Shown here one piece after another: positions 18,389-26,683 of a DNA stretch of 64,000 nucleotides. The translations under genes were made by a program, and so were the position numbers. The notes under the pieces were generated by a model, which saw nothing but the letters and a program-made list of their open reading frames with translations, made no database searches and was not told the origin of the DNA. Within the stretch, counting starts at the first letter, position 1. The number at the start of each line of letters is the position of its first letter. The stretch is taken from contig NZ_JAJKFQ010000001.1 in assembly GCF_020966635.1 (NCBI RefSeq), forward strand, positions 124,001 to 188,000, read 5' to 3'. Source of the DNA: Stieleria sp. JC731 (GTDB lineage Bacteria; Planctomycetota; Planctomycetia; Pirellulales; Pirellulaceae).

Positions 18389-19328
18389 CAGTGTTCTCCG
18401 TAATCGATCGAATCCAGTTGGCGTAGATCGCTAAGCCGTCTTCAAGAGGTGTGACGTTCTGGATGGTAAAGTCGCTGTCGTGATTGATCTCCACCGCCCA
18501 ATGCTTTGGGTCACCGGAGGAACTCTCGCCGGAAAATCGCAGCGGCCGATCCGAGCCCAGTTGCTTTAAAAACAGCTGAGCGATGGTTTTGATTTCGACC
18601 GACCTGCCGGTCGCAACATTGATGTAATGCGGATGCAGGTGCAGACGTGATTCGGGAGTTGTTACCAAGTTCCCGATCAAGTTTGCGATATCACGCGAGA
18701 ACACGAAGTCTCGCGTTTCGGTCCCATCGCCGAATAAGGTGACTTCGGAATTCGACTTGGCCTTTCGGAAGATGTCCCATAGCACTTGTTTGCGAAGCCC
18801 AGGACCATAAGAACTGAATATTCGAAGGTTAACCGTGTGGATGCCGAAACGGCGACGGTACTGGTCTGTGATCAGTTCACATTGTCGTTTGTGTTTGCCA
18901 TAGGGCGAAACCGGTTTAACCGGGGTTCCCAATGTGATCGGCAGCTTTTGTGGCTGACCATAGACGGCGGCGCTGGATAAGTTGACAACGTTTGAATCCG
19001 GCGAGTGCTTCGATATCGTGTCATAAAGCGACTCTGTCACCATGACATTGTTTTTGAAGTCCGCTTTCGGATCGGCGATCGAAGCACGCACACTCGCTGA
19101 CCCCGCACAGTGAATGATCCATTGTGGACGTTCACGCGCAAGGATCATTGCCAAGCGATGGTCGGGCAATCGAAATGAATAAGTGCGGTCCGGCAGATCC
19201 GTCGCAAGTGATGGACTGCTGGATCCGGTGACAAACAACAATCGGTCACATAAGGGACGCACGACGCGGCCGATTGTCGATCCAAGAAAGCCCGATGCAC
19301 CCGTGACCAAAACGGTAGACGGTGCCAT
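18357..19328 (-). CDS. NAD-dependent epimerase/dehydratase (extended SDR)
   Basis: This 323-aa nucleotide-sugar-modifying enzyme has the Rossmann motif TGASGFLGSTIG at residues 7-18, the Ser region VNLSSAAVYGQP, and the catalytic Y-x-x-x-K in SPYGKHKRQ. The ATG at 19328 puts the Rossmann motif at the normal distance; the frame opens 36 bp upstream, inside the preceding gene. It begins 5 bp after the methyltransferase stop and overlaps the downstream glycosyltransferase, so the three are probably translated together. The exact sugar cannot be told; the family includes UDP-glucose 4-epimerase and GDP- and dTDP-sugar dehydratases. Confidence 0.85.
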   Translation of the reverse strand: MAPSTVLVTGASGFLGSTIGRVVRPLCDRLLFVTGSSSPSLATDLPDRTYSFRLPDHRLAMILARERPQWIIHCAGSASVRASIADPKADFKNNVMVTESLYDTISKHSPDSNVVNLSSAAVYGQPQKLPITLGTPVKPVSPYGKHKRQCELITDQYRRRFGIHTVNLRIFSSYGPGLRKQVLWDIFRKAKSNSEVTLFGDGTETRDFVFSRDIANLIGNLVTTPESRLHLHPHYINVATGRSVEIKTIAQLFLKQLGSDRPLRFSGESSSGDPKHWAVEINHDSDFTIQNVTPLEDGLAIYANWIRSITENTDADRILASAG

Positions 19329-19332
19329 GAGA

Positions 19333-20130
19333 CTAGCCTTGTTTACGAACTGCGACTGCGACACCGTAGCCGAGTTCTCGGTATTTTGCCGAGCTGAATG
19401 CGGGGTTGTTGCCGATCACTTCGTCCCAAACCTTTTCTAAGTACAGGTGTTGGGGATGGGTGATGTCGTCCAAAACGATGACGCCACCGACGGCCAAGCG
19501 TGGAATGACGGTCAATAAATCCGCACGCGCGCCATCTTCGGAATGGTCGCCGTCGACATTGATTAAGTCAAACATGTAACCGGGATGCTCATCAAAGAAC
19601 GCCGGAACGGTTTCATGCGAATTCCCCGAAATCAATTCGAGCGATCCGCGGTGTCCCAAGTTGCTCAGTTCTTCGAAAACGAAGTCGGCGCCAGGGTTGG
19701 GCATACCAGCATAGTTTTCCATCCAAAGATCAAATCCGGTGACATCGCAATCCGGTGCGACGGATGAAACGACAGCCAAGCTCCGGCCGCGTCGGACACC
19801 AATTTCTAAGTAGCGTCGGGGACGCAAGACCGTGGCAGCGGCATGCAAAAATGTCAGCAGGTCGGCGTAATACCAGTCGTCACCAAAGTTGGCTCGACCG
19901 GTGTCGTAATAGCCTTTCAGAAATGTCAGGTAATCATCGTCGGTCAAACGATTCATCATCTGGCGAATGGAGCCTAGCGTTTTGTCACTCGTTGCCATCC
20001 GAAGAATCGTTTGGGCGCTGACTTGTACCGGTTCCAGCCATTGCGTTCCCGCAGTCTGATAAACGGTTCGGCAGGGCCCGGAATCGACGCCTTGATCACA
20101 TCGAAGCACTTTCTTTTCGGTTTGCAGCAT
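19333..20130 (-). CDS. Class I SAM-dependent methyltransferase (Methyltransf_24-like)
   Basis: This 265-aa methyltransferase often accompanies glycan genes. SAM motif I is RYLEIGVRRGRSLAVV; motif II includes CDVTGFDLWMENY; the aspartate-rich motif is DLINVDGDHSEDGARAD, with GGVIVLDDI after it. I chose the ATG at 20130 (MLQTEKKVLRCDQG) because the 39 codons before it look like a non-coding extension. It is first in a three-gene minus-strand unit with the epimerase and the glycosyltransferase, so a sugar or glycan acceptor is likely. Confidence 0.8.
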   Translation of the reverse strand: MLQTEKKVLRCDQGVDSGPCRTVYQTAGTQWLEPVQVSAQTILRMATSDKTLGSIRQMMNRLTDDDYLTFLKGYYDTGRANFGDDWYYADLLTFLHAAATVLRPRRYLEIGVRRGRSLAVVSSVAPDCDVTGFDLWMENYAGMPNPGADFVFEELSNLGHRGSLELISGNSHETVPAFFDEHPGYMFDLINVDGDHSEDGARADLLTVIPRLAVGGVIVLDDITHPQHLYLEKVWDEVIGNNPAFSSAKYRELGYGVAVAVRKQG

Positions 20131-20320
20131 TGGTTGGAATCCGTTCCAGAGTATTCGCAAGTCGTTGCATCGCAGAATCAGCGTCGCGCACCGCACCAGG
20201 ACTGTAGCAGCGATGCGGAACGATAGGCAAGAGACATCGAAACGCAAACCGAAGTGGGGCTTGTGCTAGAATGACGGACCTTCGCCTGTTAGGCACCTAA
20301 GTCATTCGCTCGATGAAACG

Positions 20321-20647
20321 ATGCGCGGCCAGCCAAATCCCTATGAGCTTGAATTCCAAAATGAACCCGAGACACCGGAGCCTCCCAAGTCGCTGCTAAA
20401 GACCAAATCCATTGCAAATACTGTGATGTGGGCCGCTATTGCTATCACGGTGGTTGGGCCAGGGCTGCGAATTTACATGACGTTTCGAATGGCGATGCAG
20501 CAACAGTCGGTCGAACCGGCAATGATCGCCCATGGGATATCCAGGGGGCTCTTAATCGGCGTCGTGATGATTCCGGTGATGATCGTCGCGTTTTTCGTTC
20601 GCTCTTGGGCCACGATACGCCTTCGGCGAGAAGGCTTCGACGTTTAG
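20321..20647 (+). CDS. Small membrane protein of unknown function
   Basis: This 108-aa protein has two predicted membrane helices: residues about 33-52 (NTVMWAAIAITVVGPGLRIY) and 73-92 (SRGLLIGVVMIPVMIVAFFV). The N-terminus is Pro/Glu-rich and begins MRGQPNPYELEFQNEPETP. NPYE-type starts are common in small planctomycete membrane proteins, in my recollection. The ATG at 20321 is the only good start. It precedes the DUF1579 gene on the same strand by 64 bp. I recognise no family. Confidence 0.6.
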   Translation: MRGQPNPYELEFQNEPETPEPPKSLLKTKSIANTVMWAAIAITVVGPGLRIYMTFRMAMQQQSVEPAMIAHGISRGLLIGVVMIPVMIVAFFVRSWATIRLRREGFDV

Positions 20648-20711
20648 CCGAGATCAAAATCGACCACGGCGTGTGCATCGGCCGCTAGAATGGATCGTTC
20701 TTGTTGGCGTG

Positions 20712-21230
20712 ATGGTTGGCACGAACAAAGATTTCGAAATGCTCGATTCAACAAAGCAGCTATATCAAAGCTTGCCGGGGAAATGGCAGGGGATCTGTCG
20801 GACTTGGTTTGAGCCCGATGTGTTAAGTGATGAATCCGAGATCAGCGGTACGTTTGAGCTGGCGATCAATGATCGGTTTATCCGGCATCTGTATTGCAGT
20901 TCGCTCAAAATGAAAGCTCGCTTTGGCGAAGAGCTTTACGCCTTTAACCCAGTCACAAGGCGTTGGCAATGCAGCTGGGTCGACAGCTTTCACATGTCTG
21001 AAGCGATCATGTTTTCGGAAGGCGAATGGCTTGAAAACAAGCTGGCCGTTTTCGGCAATTACGACGTCGGCGACGGGCACCCGCAATGGGGCTGGAAAAC
21101 CGTTTTAGAATTCGCCGACGAGAACGAAGTCGTTATCACTTCGTTCAATGTCACGCCTGAAGGAGAAGAAGCCAAGGCGGTTGAGGTGACCTATCTACGC
21201 GTCTCACCACCGCCGGAATATGACTTCTGA
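20712..21230 (+). CDS. DUF1579 family protein
   Basis: This 172-aa protein of unknown function probably adopts a lipocalin-like barrel, as inferred for DUF1579. It shows the family pattern: LPGKWQGICRTWFEPD near the start, SEISGTFELAINDRFIRHLY, and GWKTVLEFADENEVVITSFN. I chose the ATG at 20712; another ATG at 20739 (MLDSTKQLYQSL) would fit equally well, and the frame opens at a GTG at 20673. There is no signal peptide. It ends 19 bp before the convergent secreted-protein gene. Confidence 0.7.
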   Translation: MVGTNKDFEMLDSTKQLYQSLPGKWQGICRTWFEPDVLSDESEISGTFELAINDRFIRHLYCSSLKMKARFGEELYAFNPVTRRWQCSWVDSFHMSEAIMFSEGEWLENKLAVFGNYDVGDGHPQWGWKTVLEFADENEVVITSFNVTPEGEEAKAVEVTYLRVSPPPEYDF

Positions 21231-21248
21231 TTGCTAAGCGTCCGATGT

Positions 21249-23165
21249 CTAGCGAGACGTCGAAACCATTGTCGCATCGGATGCCGATGGGCCAATGCCG
21301 ATCGTCAACCATCCATCGTTGGATTCAACCTGTTTGGCTCGAAAGGTTTTACCAGCAAGGGTTTCGACTTTCGCATCTTCTGGGATCTTCATCGCTTGAT
21401 GAAGCAACGTTTGTGGGAATGCTTCGGCAAACCCCTTCTTGATCGAGTTGCGCAGGCCGGCTTGTGTAGCGGATAGTCGTTTCGTGCCGGGGAAGTTGAT
21501 CTGCACTTCGTCATTGCGTTCTAGGACGACGGTGCCGTCGTCGGAAGGAACTGGACGGTACGACGCGACAATCTCCAGCGGACGAGTGAGTTCGCGTGAG
21601 CCTTGCGCAAAACGGGTTCCACGGATTCCGACCACAAGATTGCCGTCGCGAGCTTCGAAAATCACCGGTCGCGAGCGATCGAAGTCAATCTCGAAATCTT
21701 CAGCGGGCTCATCGTCGGAGCTTGTGGACTGCTTTGGTAGGTCGGATCGTTCGATCATGCGGTCAAGCTCTGCTTTGCTAAGCGTTCGACCGGCAAGAAA
21801 ACTGCCTAGGGTGTTGTCAATTAGCGATTCATGAATCTGGATTGTGACACCGCTGTTTTCATTGACCGCTGGCGGTGCTGAGGGGGCAGCAAGCTGGTTG
21901 CCTTTACGCACGGTCGAGTTTGCAAAGATGGCATCGGTGGATGATCCAATCTGCCGGGTCGGTTCTTCGAAATCCAACCGGTATAACCAGGTTTGAAAAT
22001 CATCTAAGAAGCTTGGCGTTGGCCCCGTCGCCGCTTGATCCGTTTCGGCGGCGAATTCTTCGCTGATTCGGCGGACAAGTTTGCGGTGGGCAATGCGATC
22101 GGCGATCGGCTTCTGTTCCGCCGCTTTTTTGCGAGCGATTTTACGGACCAGCTTTAAGCGGTGTTCGATCGAATTCAGGTTGGTGTGTAGCGATGCGTCG
22201 GTGCTGACCTGACCGAGCTGTATGCCAGACTCGTCGGCGATCAATAAGCGAGTCGCGTAGACTTGGGCATTGCTACTGGTGCGAACACGTACGCCGCGGT
22301 TGTATCCGATATTGGATGTCGTGACGTTTCCGGTTAATGCCAATTGAATGCGAATGCTGTCTTCGGCGGGTAGCAAGTCGGCGGTCACTTGACCGTTCAT
22401 TGTCGCACTTCCGTAGATGCTGGTCCCCAAAATGCAGTCACGGACCGGTGTCGTTTGACTCACATCTCGGTTGATTGCTTGTTGGACCATCGCTTCGTCG
22501 ACATGCACGAAAACATTGGGAGACGAAAACAATCGCTGCGACTCATCGACCAGTTCAACCGATTGGTCGGTGCGTTCGAGCAGATCCAGCAATAGCCTCA
22601 GTGTTGCGATGTTATCTGGCGTGGGCTCAGCAGGGATCTCTGACCATTGGTCGGAAAATCGTTCGAGTTGTCGGCCGAGTGCTTTAGCGATCACATCTTT
22701 GCGGCGATAGCGAAGCGCATCGCTGTACTGATGGGCTGCTGTGCGAACGTCGCGAATCGCAGCAGTCTCCAGACCAGGGAAGACACCCGTCGCACGACGA
22801 CTGACTTTATCAAGATGTTCAGCAATCTCTCGATCATCAGCCTCAATCTCGATCGACTGAACTGCCGCTTCGATCCTTAGATAGTCGAGCCAGGCAGCCG
22901 CGTTGGCTTCACCAGTGGTGCTGGACAAATGCGCACGCAATTTCTGCACAGCCGATAAGAAGGCTTCGCGCGTTGGGGCAACATCTGCGATCCGTTCCGC
23001 CGATAGCTGCTCGATTGACTGCCGTGCGGCCTGTTCAATTGAGGAGTGCCAGTTTTGTGCCGCCAATTGATGGCAAATGACAAAAGGACTGATTCCAACA
23101 GCCGCGATTGCAGACGCTCGAACCAAGATGTTTTTAAAACGAATTTGCCAGAACTGACCGACCAT
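21249..23165 (-). CDS. Large exported protein of unknown function
   Basis: This 638-aa protein starts at 23165 with a basic N-terminus and hydrophobic stretch (ILVRASAIAAVGISPFVIC, about 13-31), read as a signal peptide or anchor. A helical domain with SIEQAARQSIEQLSAERI follows. The middle contains VRDCILGTSIYGSATMNGQV and VRTSSNAQVYATRLLI, a beta-rich pattern. A region rich in Lys/Arg helices (KLVRKIARKKAAEQ) and a C-terminal part with VIFEARDGNLVVGIRGTRF complete it. It is downstream of ftsQ-like and murB-like genes on the same strand (192 bp gap), so a cell-envelope link is possible. I recognise no characterised family. Confidence 0.6.
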   Translation of the reverse strand: MVGQFWQIRFKNILVRASAIAAVGISPFVICHQLAAQNWHSSIEQAARQSIEQLSAERIADVAPTREAFLSAVQKLRAHLSSTTGEANAAAWLDYLRIEAAVQSIEIEADDREIAEHLDKVSRRATGVFPGLETAAIRDVRTAAHQYSDALRYRRKDVIAKALGRQLERFSDQWSEIPAEPTPDNIATLRLLLDLLERTDQSVELVDESQRLFSSPNVFVHVDEAMVQQAINRDVSQTTPVRDCILGTSIYGSATMNGQVTADLLPAEDSIRIQLALTGNVTTSNIGYNRGVRVRTSSNAQVYATRLLIADESGIQLGQVSTDASLHTNLNSIEHRLKLVRKIARKKAAEQKPIADRIAHRKLVRRISEEFAAETDQAATGPTPSFLDDFQTWLYRLDFEEPTRQIGSSTDAIFANSTVRKGNQLAAPSAPPAVNENSGVTIQIHESLIDNTLGSFLAGRTLSKAELDRMIERSDLPKQSTSSDDEPAEDFEIDFDRSRPVIFEARDGNLVVGIRGTRFAQGSRELTRPLEIVASYRPVPSDDGTVVLERNDEVQINFPGTKRLSATQAGLRNSIKKGFAEAFPQTLLHQAMKIPEDAKVETLAGKTFRAKQVESNDGWLTIGIGPSASDATMVSTSR

Positions 23166-23357
23166 GGAGATGTTCCCAACAGCTGAAATGGGATCGAAAG
23201 ATAACCCGACAAGAGAAGATAGTGAATCTGCAAGGGTTTTGCAGGCGGCCCCGACGATGGAAAAGGATTTTTCGAGCGGCAGACGTGGAGCCTTGGCGTC
23301 TATACCGCTTGGTTTGATTGGAATTGTCGATTGTTTGATGAGCTGGTGCTTGAATCG

Positions 23358-24272
23358 TTATCGGATTCGCCCGCGCGATCCCGTCGCGACCCTAAGGTCA
23401 CCGTCGGCAACAAAGTTCCCGCTAAGCAGATCGGTCAGCTTTTCTTTCGCCCCGCGCTCGTTGGGCTGTTCCATCCCTGGAGGGCTTCCCCAAAGCAGTT
23501 GGGTGTGGTCGCCGGTGAGTAGGTGTAGTTGAGGGACAATGTTCATTCGTGGATCACCACTGACGGTGATCTTGGCGATTTGAATTCGATCGCTGACCGC
23601 CGACAGTAAGTTGGCAAGCATCGCTGCCGATTCGACACGACGCTCACCAAATGGTGTGCCTTCGACTCCATTGGGATAGACATTTTCGACTTCGATTTGA
23701 ATCAGTCGTCGAACGTCTTCGGGTGAGATGTTGGCGGTCGGCAGCATGTGTCCTTCGCCATCAAGTGGGAAGTACATCTCATCGGAGCGGCCTTGGGTTG
23801 CCAGTCCCATACTTGAGAGGTGCGATTCAATTTCTCGCATCCACTGCGAATCCCCGGTGACGTGAAACGCCGCGACAGGACGTCGGTATTCGACATCGAT
23901 TCGGTATTTGCCGCCAGGAAGTTTGGTGACTGAACGGACGTCGCGAATCCAAGGGTGGTTCTTGAATGCGGAAGCGAGCTTCGCTGTGGCTTCGCGATCC
24001 AGTGAGGACAGTTCGTTCAAATGCGCCCAGCGGTTGACATCCTCCACTAAGTCGACATGAATGAATTCATGAGGCTCGTTCAAGATGATATTTGCCGGAT
24101 CGATGCCTTGGTGTTTGGCCGCAAAGTACAGCGCAAACCACTGCGAGTAGGCAAAGTAAGATCCGACCAGCAGTGCCATCGGCCAGACCAAGGCCCATAC
24201 GGCTGGTGCTTTGATCAACCGCCGCAGCAACCGACGAATGGGCCGAGGATCAGCATCATCTTTGCGTGCCAT
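23358..24272 (-). CDS. ftsQ: FtsQ/DivIB-like cell-division protein
   Basis: This 304-aa single-pass membrane protein has a basic cytoplasmic N-terminus, one helix at about 26-47 (WALVWPMALLVGSYFAYSQW), then a POTRA-like domain with FKNHPWIRDVRSVTKLPGGK and IDVEYRRPVAAFHV. The FtsQ beta-domain pattern YFPLDGEGHMLP follows. A good Shine-Dalgarno (ggaagga) precedes the ATG. It lies 272 bp downstream of the murB homologue, matching the murB-ftsQ order of dcw clusters. FtsQ links FtsL/FtsB to FtsW/FtsI in divisome assembly. FtsZ is known to be missing from planctomycetes, so its partners here are uncertain. The assignment rests on domain pattern plus synteny. Confidence 0.65.
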   Translation of the reverse strand: MARKDDADPRPIRRLLRRLIKAPAVWALVWPMALLVGSYFAYSQWFALYFAAKHQGIDPANIILNEPHEFIHVDLVEDVNRWAHLNELSSLDREATAKLASAFKNHPWIRDVRSVTKLPGGKYRIDVEYRRPVAAFHVTGDSQWMREIESHLSSMGLATQGRSDEMYFPLDGEGHMLPTANISPEDVRRLIQIEVENVYPNGVEGTPFGERRVESAAMLANLLSAVSDRIQIAKITVSGDPRMNIVPQLHLLTGDHTQLLWGSPPGMEQPNERGAKEKLTDLLSGNFVADGDLRVATGSRGRIR

Positions 24273-24544
24273 TGATCCTTCCCTGGAAAGTTTGTCGAGG
24301 CAATACCGTTTGAACTACGACATCACCTCTCAAGTTTCCGTTTTGAGAGCCTTGTTTCACGGCGCGTGAAACATGTCGTCAGTCGCTGTTTGTCCAACTA
24401 TTACTGCGCGGCAGATTTGTCGATCGACGGTTTGATAAGACCGTGACGTCGCGAGTTGAGGCAATTCAACTGCTCGCCGTGCATGAATCAATCATCGGCA
24501 GATCAGCCGCGAAGATGACTCAATTTGTTAGACAAGGTAACGCT

Positions 24545-25420
24545 CTACCAAATCTGTAGATTCAGTTGCAAGTCGATCCCGGTTTGCAGCAGAACTTGTT
24601 CGCGGACACGCTCGATCAGCTTGAGACATTGATCGCTGGTGGCACCATCATGAGCGATCATGTAGTGCGGCTGCTGCGAATCGATGGAGACTTCGCCTTC
24701 GCGGCTTCCCGCCAGGCCGACATTTTGGATCAGTTCGCGAGCCGAGATGGTATCGGGATCGATAAACGGCATTGCGATCCGTTCCATATCGGACGGACGT
24801 GTTGAATTGCGTGAAATCCAGAGCTTCTGCATCCGCTTGGTCAGCGCGACAGCATCTCCGGGTTCTAGCAGGAAGTCGACTTCGACAATGGTCGAACCCG
24901 TCAGCGAAGTTTTTCGGTAGGTAAAGCCGACTTCATCCTGGTCGACTTCGCGGATCGATCCGTCCGACTCCATGACGCGGATGGCGTTAACCACCGGGCT
25001 GATGTCACGTCCGCCACTGGAAACATTCCCAATGACGGCAGCCCCCACGGTTCCGGGGATGCCGACAAGGTGCTCAAGGCCGCCAAGACCTGCGCCGACC
25101 GCTTTGACGACCGCGTGCGAAAGTTTTGCACCGGCACCGGCGGTCAGTCGGTTGCCATCAATGGCAAGTCCGCTGGTTGCCGCGGCAGCCATGGAAATGA
25201 CAACGCCGTCGAAACCTGATTCGCGGACAAGCACATTGCTGCCCGACCCGAGGATGCGAACGGGAAGGTCGTTTTCACCAGCCCAGACGATGATCTCCGT
25301 CATCTGTTCGAGGTCGACAGGTTCGGCAAAAAAGTGTGCCGGACCGCCGATCCCCAACCAAACTAAGGGAGCGAGCGATTCGTCGGAGCGGACTACGTGT
25401 TGAAGGCGTTCAGGAATCAT
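24545..25420 (-). CDS. murB: MurB-like UDP-N-acetylenolpyruvoylglucosamine reductase homologue
   Basis: MurB reduces UDP-GlcNAc-enolpyruvate to UDP-MurNAc with FAD and NADPH in the cytoplasm. I chose the ATG at 25420 (291 aa). FAD-binding signatures are present: ILGSGSNVLV (57-66) and VGIPGTVGAAVIGNVSSGGR (119-138). The Tyr-Arg pair of the catalytic region is kept in TYRKTSL (Arg169). The usual G-S-x-F-x-N-P segment reads AMPFIDP, with Met217 where the proton-donating Ser should be. The C-terminal L-E-x-E segment reads LQLNL, with Asn287 in place of the catalytic Glu. It may therefore be impaired or altered. The ftsQ-like gene follows, as in dcw clusters. Confidence 0.82.
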   Translation of the reverse strand: MIPERLQHVVRSDESLAPLVWLGIGGPAHFFAEPVDLEQMTEIIVWAGENDLPVRILGSGSNVLVRESGFDGVVISMAAAATSGLAIDGNRLTAGAGAKLSHAVVKAVGAGLGGLEHLVGIPGTVGAAVIGNVSSGGRDISPVVNAIRVMESDGSIREVDQDEVGFTYRKTSLTGSTIVEVDFLLEPGDAVALTKRMQKLWISRNSTRPSDMERIAMPFIDPDTISARELIQNVGLAGSREGEVSIDSQQPHYMIAHDGATSDQCLKLIERVREQVLLQTGIDLQLNLQIW

Positions 25421-25577
25421 GCACCGATAATACCGCAGCAGGCGAATCCTGCCAGTGGGACTATGCAAGCTGGGGAGCAGTTCACACTCGCCGTTTTCAA
25501 ATCAGATGAAATCACGCACAAACGGTTAGACCGACTCGTTTAACGCCAAGTCGATCTAACGCATCGCTTGCTTGGTT

Positions 25578-25976
25578 CTAGCCGCGTGGAACTGCGACGG
25601 ACCGGATAAGGTTGCGAACCGGTTGCTTGGACTGATAGCCCTTTAGGAGGTGTCGTTTCCACTGACCGGCATCGGTTCGTGAAAACACGATAATCTGTGG
25701 CAGCATTTTCTCGCCCTTGGTCAACTGATCGACCAATTCGGAGTTTTCGTCGCGGTTAAGAACGGCGATGCTGACGTCGTCCAGTTCACCGGTTTCTGCC
25801 ATTGGTTCTAATGTTGTCTGCTTCAAGACATTGCATGCAGGGCACCAGGGTGCACTGACGACAACCATTAAAGGTTTGCCTTCCTTAACAGACTCCTTGT
25901 ACGCTTCCGCGTAATCGGTCTTGATTGGTGCTGATGTAACACTTCCGAGCAATACAGCTAACAGCAACGAAACCAT
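25578..25976 (-). CDS. Exported thioredoxin-like protein (CPAC)
   Basis: This 132-aa thioredoxin-fold protein has a short signal peptide (MVSLLLAVLLGSVTSA) and the redox motif WCPAC at about residues 44-48, with the cis-Pro in MLPQIIVF. It belongs to the periplasmic thioredoxin-like group and could reduce or oxidise exported proteins. A strong Shine-Dalgarno (aaggag) lies 6 nt before the ATG. It is upstream of murB on the same strand, but the 157-bp gap leaves co-transcription open. Its partner could be any exported thiol protein; a link to the CPHC surface protein at 9327-12455 is speculation. Confidence 0.8.
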   Translation of the reverse strand: MVSLLLAVLLGSVTSAPIKTDYAEAYKESVKEGKPLMVVVSAPWCPACNVLKQTTLEPMAETGELDDVSIAVLNRDENSELVDQLTKGEKMLPQIIVFSRTDAGQWKRHLLKGYQSKQPVRNLIRSVAVPRG

Positions 25977-26683
25977 TCCGAGCTCCTTGAATTAAAGCAT
26001 GGTTACCGATCGGCGGTACACAATGTCATTTCGTTCGAAGGGAAGTCCTTCGAAGTCAGTGAGTTCGAGTGAATGCTTCGATGAGTCATTCGATTCACTC
26101 GAACAAGCCGCCGAGGGCGAGTCATTCGTTGTTGTCCACGCTGATCCATTCCATTTACGCGCGACCCGATTCGTGGGCGCTATGGTGGCCAACAAATTGC
26201 CCTAATGGGAGATCGTCCAACTTGGGATCATTCCCACATCGGTGGTTCCCAGAACCATTCTGGGGAACCTGGGGCAACCCTACCGAAACTGCGGCTCCGG
26301 AAGGTTGGGCGGAGTATATGGATGCCCAGGCCGTCAACAAGGCGTACAGTTCAGAAATCACCAAATTCCATGAACGCCGAAGCGTGCAAAAATTGAAATA
26401 AGTTGGGGCAGGATTTACCGAAAGTCGCTAAGCTTCGATCCACCAACCATTTGAAGCATGCCAATCGACGACGCCCCGCCGTGATAAAGCATGTACGCAG
26501 GTGCACTTACCCGATCGAAGGAAAGGTCTGCCCCCAAATGATGTTTGTTGAAAACCTGTCCTCGGTCAGCACGATTACTTCACCCGTTTGCCGATTCGGG
26601 TGCTTTGCCGATTTTGGTCCCGCAACTGGCGCCACCGCTACGCAGGAAATCGCCGCAACTCTTGTCGCTGCAGGGGCAGTCAA
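25977..26683. other. Low-coding intergenic region of about 700 bp
   Basis: The region lies between divergent thioredoxin and oxidoreductase genes. Several overlapping short frames exist, none recognisable. The best is the plus frame 26069-26401 (110 aa), whose 3' half (WAEYMDAQAVNKAYSSEITK) reads like protein. A neighbouring plus frame, 25999-26205, has a protein-like stretch ending VGAMVANKLP. These could be pieces of one degraded gene, but I cannot join them. A plus frame ending at 26687 overlaps the oxidoreductase start by ATGA and is equally unproven. Confidence 0.35.

Noticed and set aside
20131-20247. 39-residue N-terminal extension of the methyltransferase
   Set aside because: The segment has no domain features, and the ATG at 20130 is a better start.
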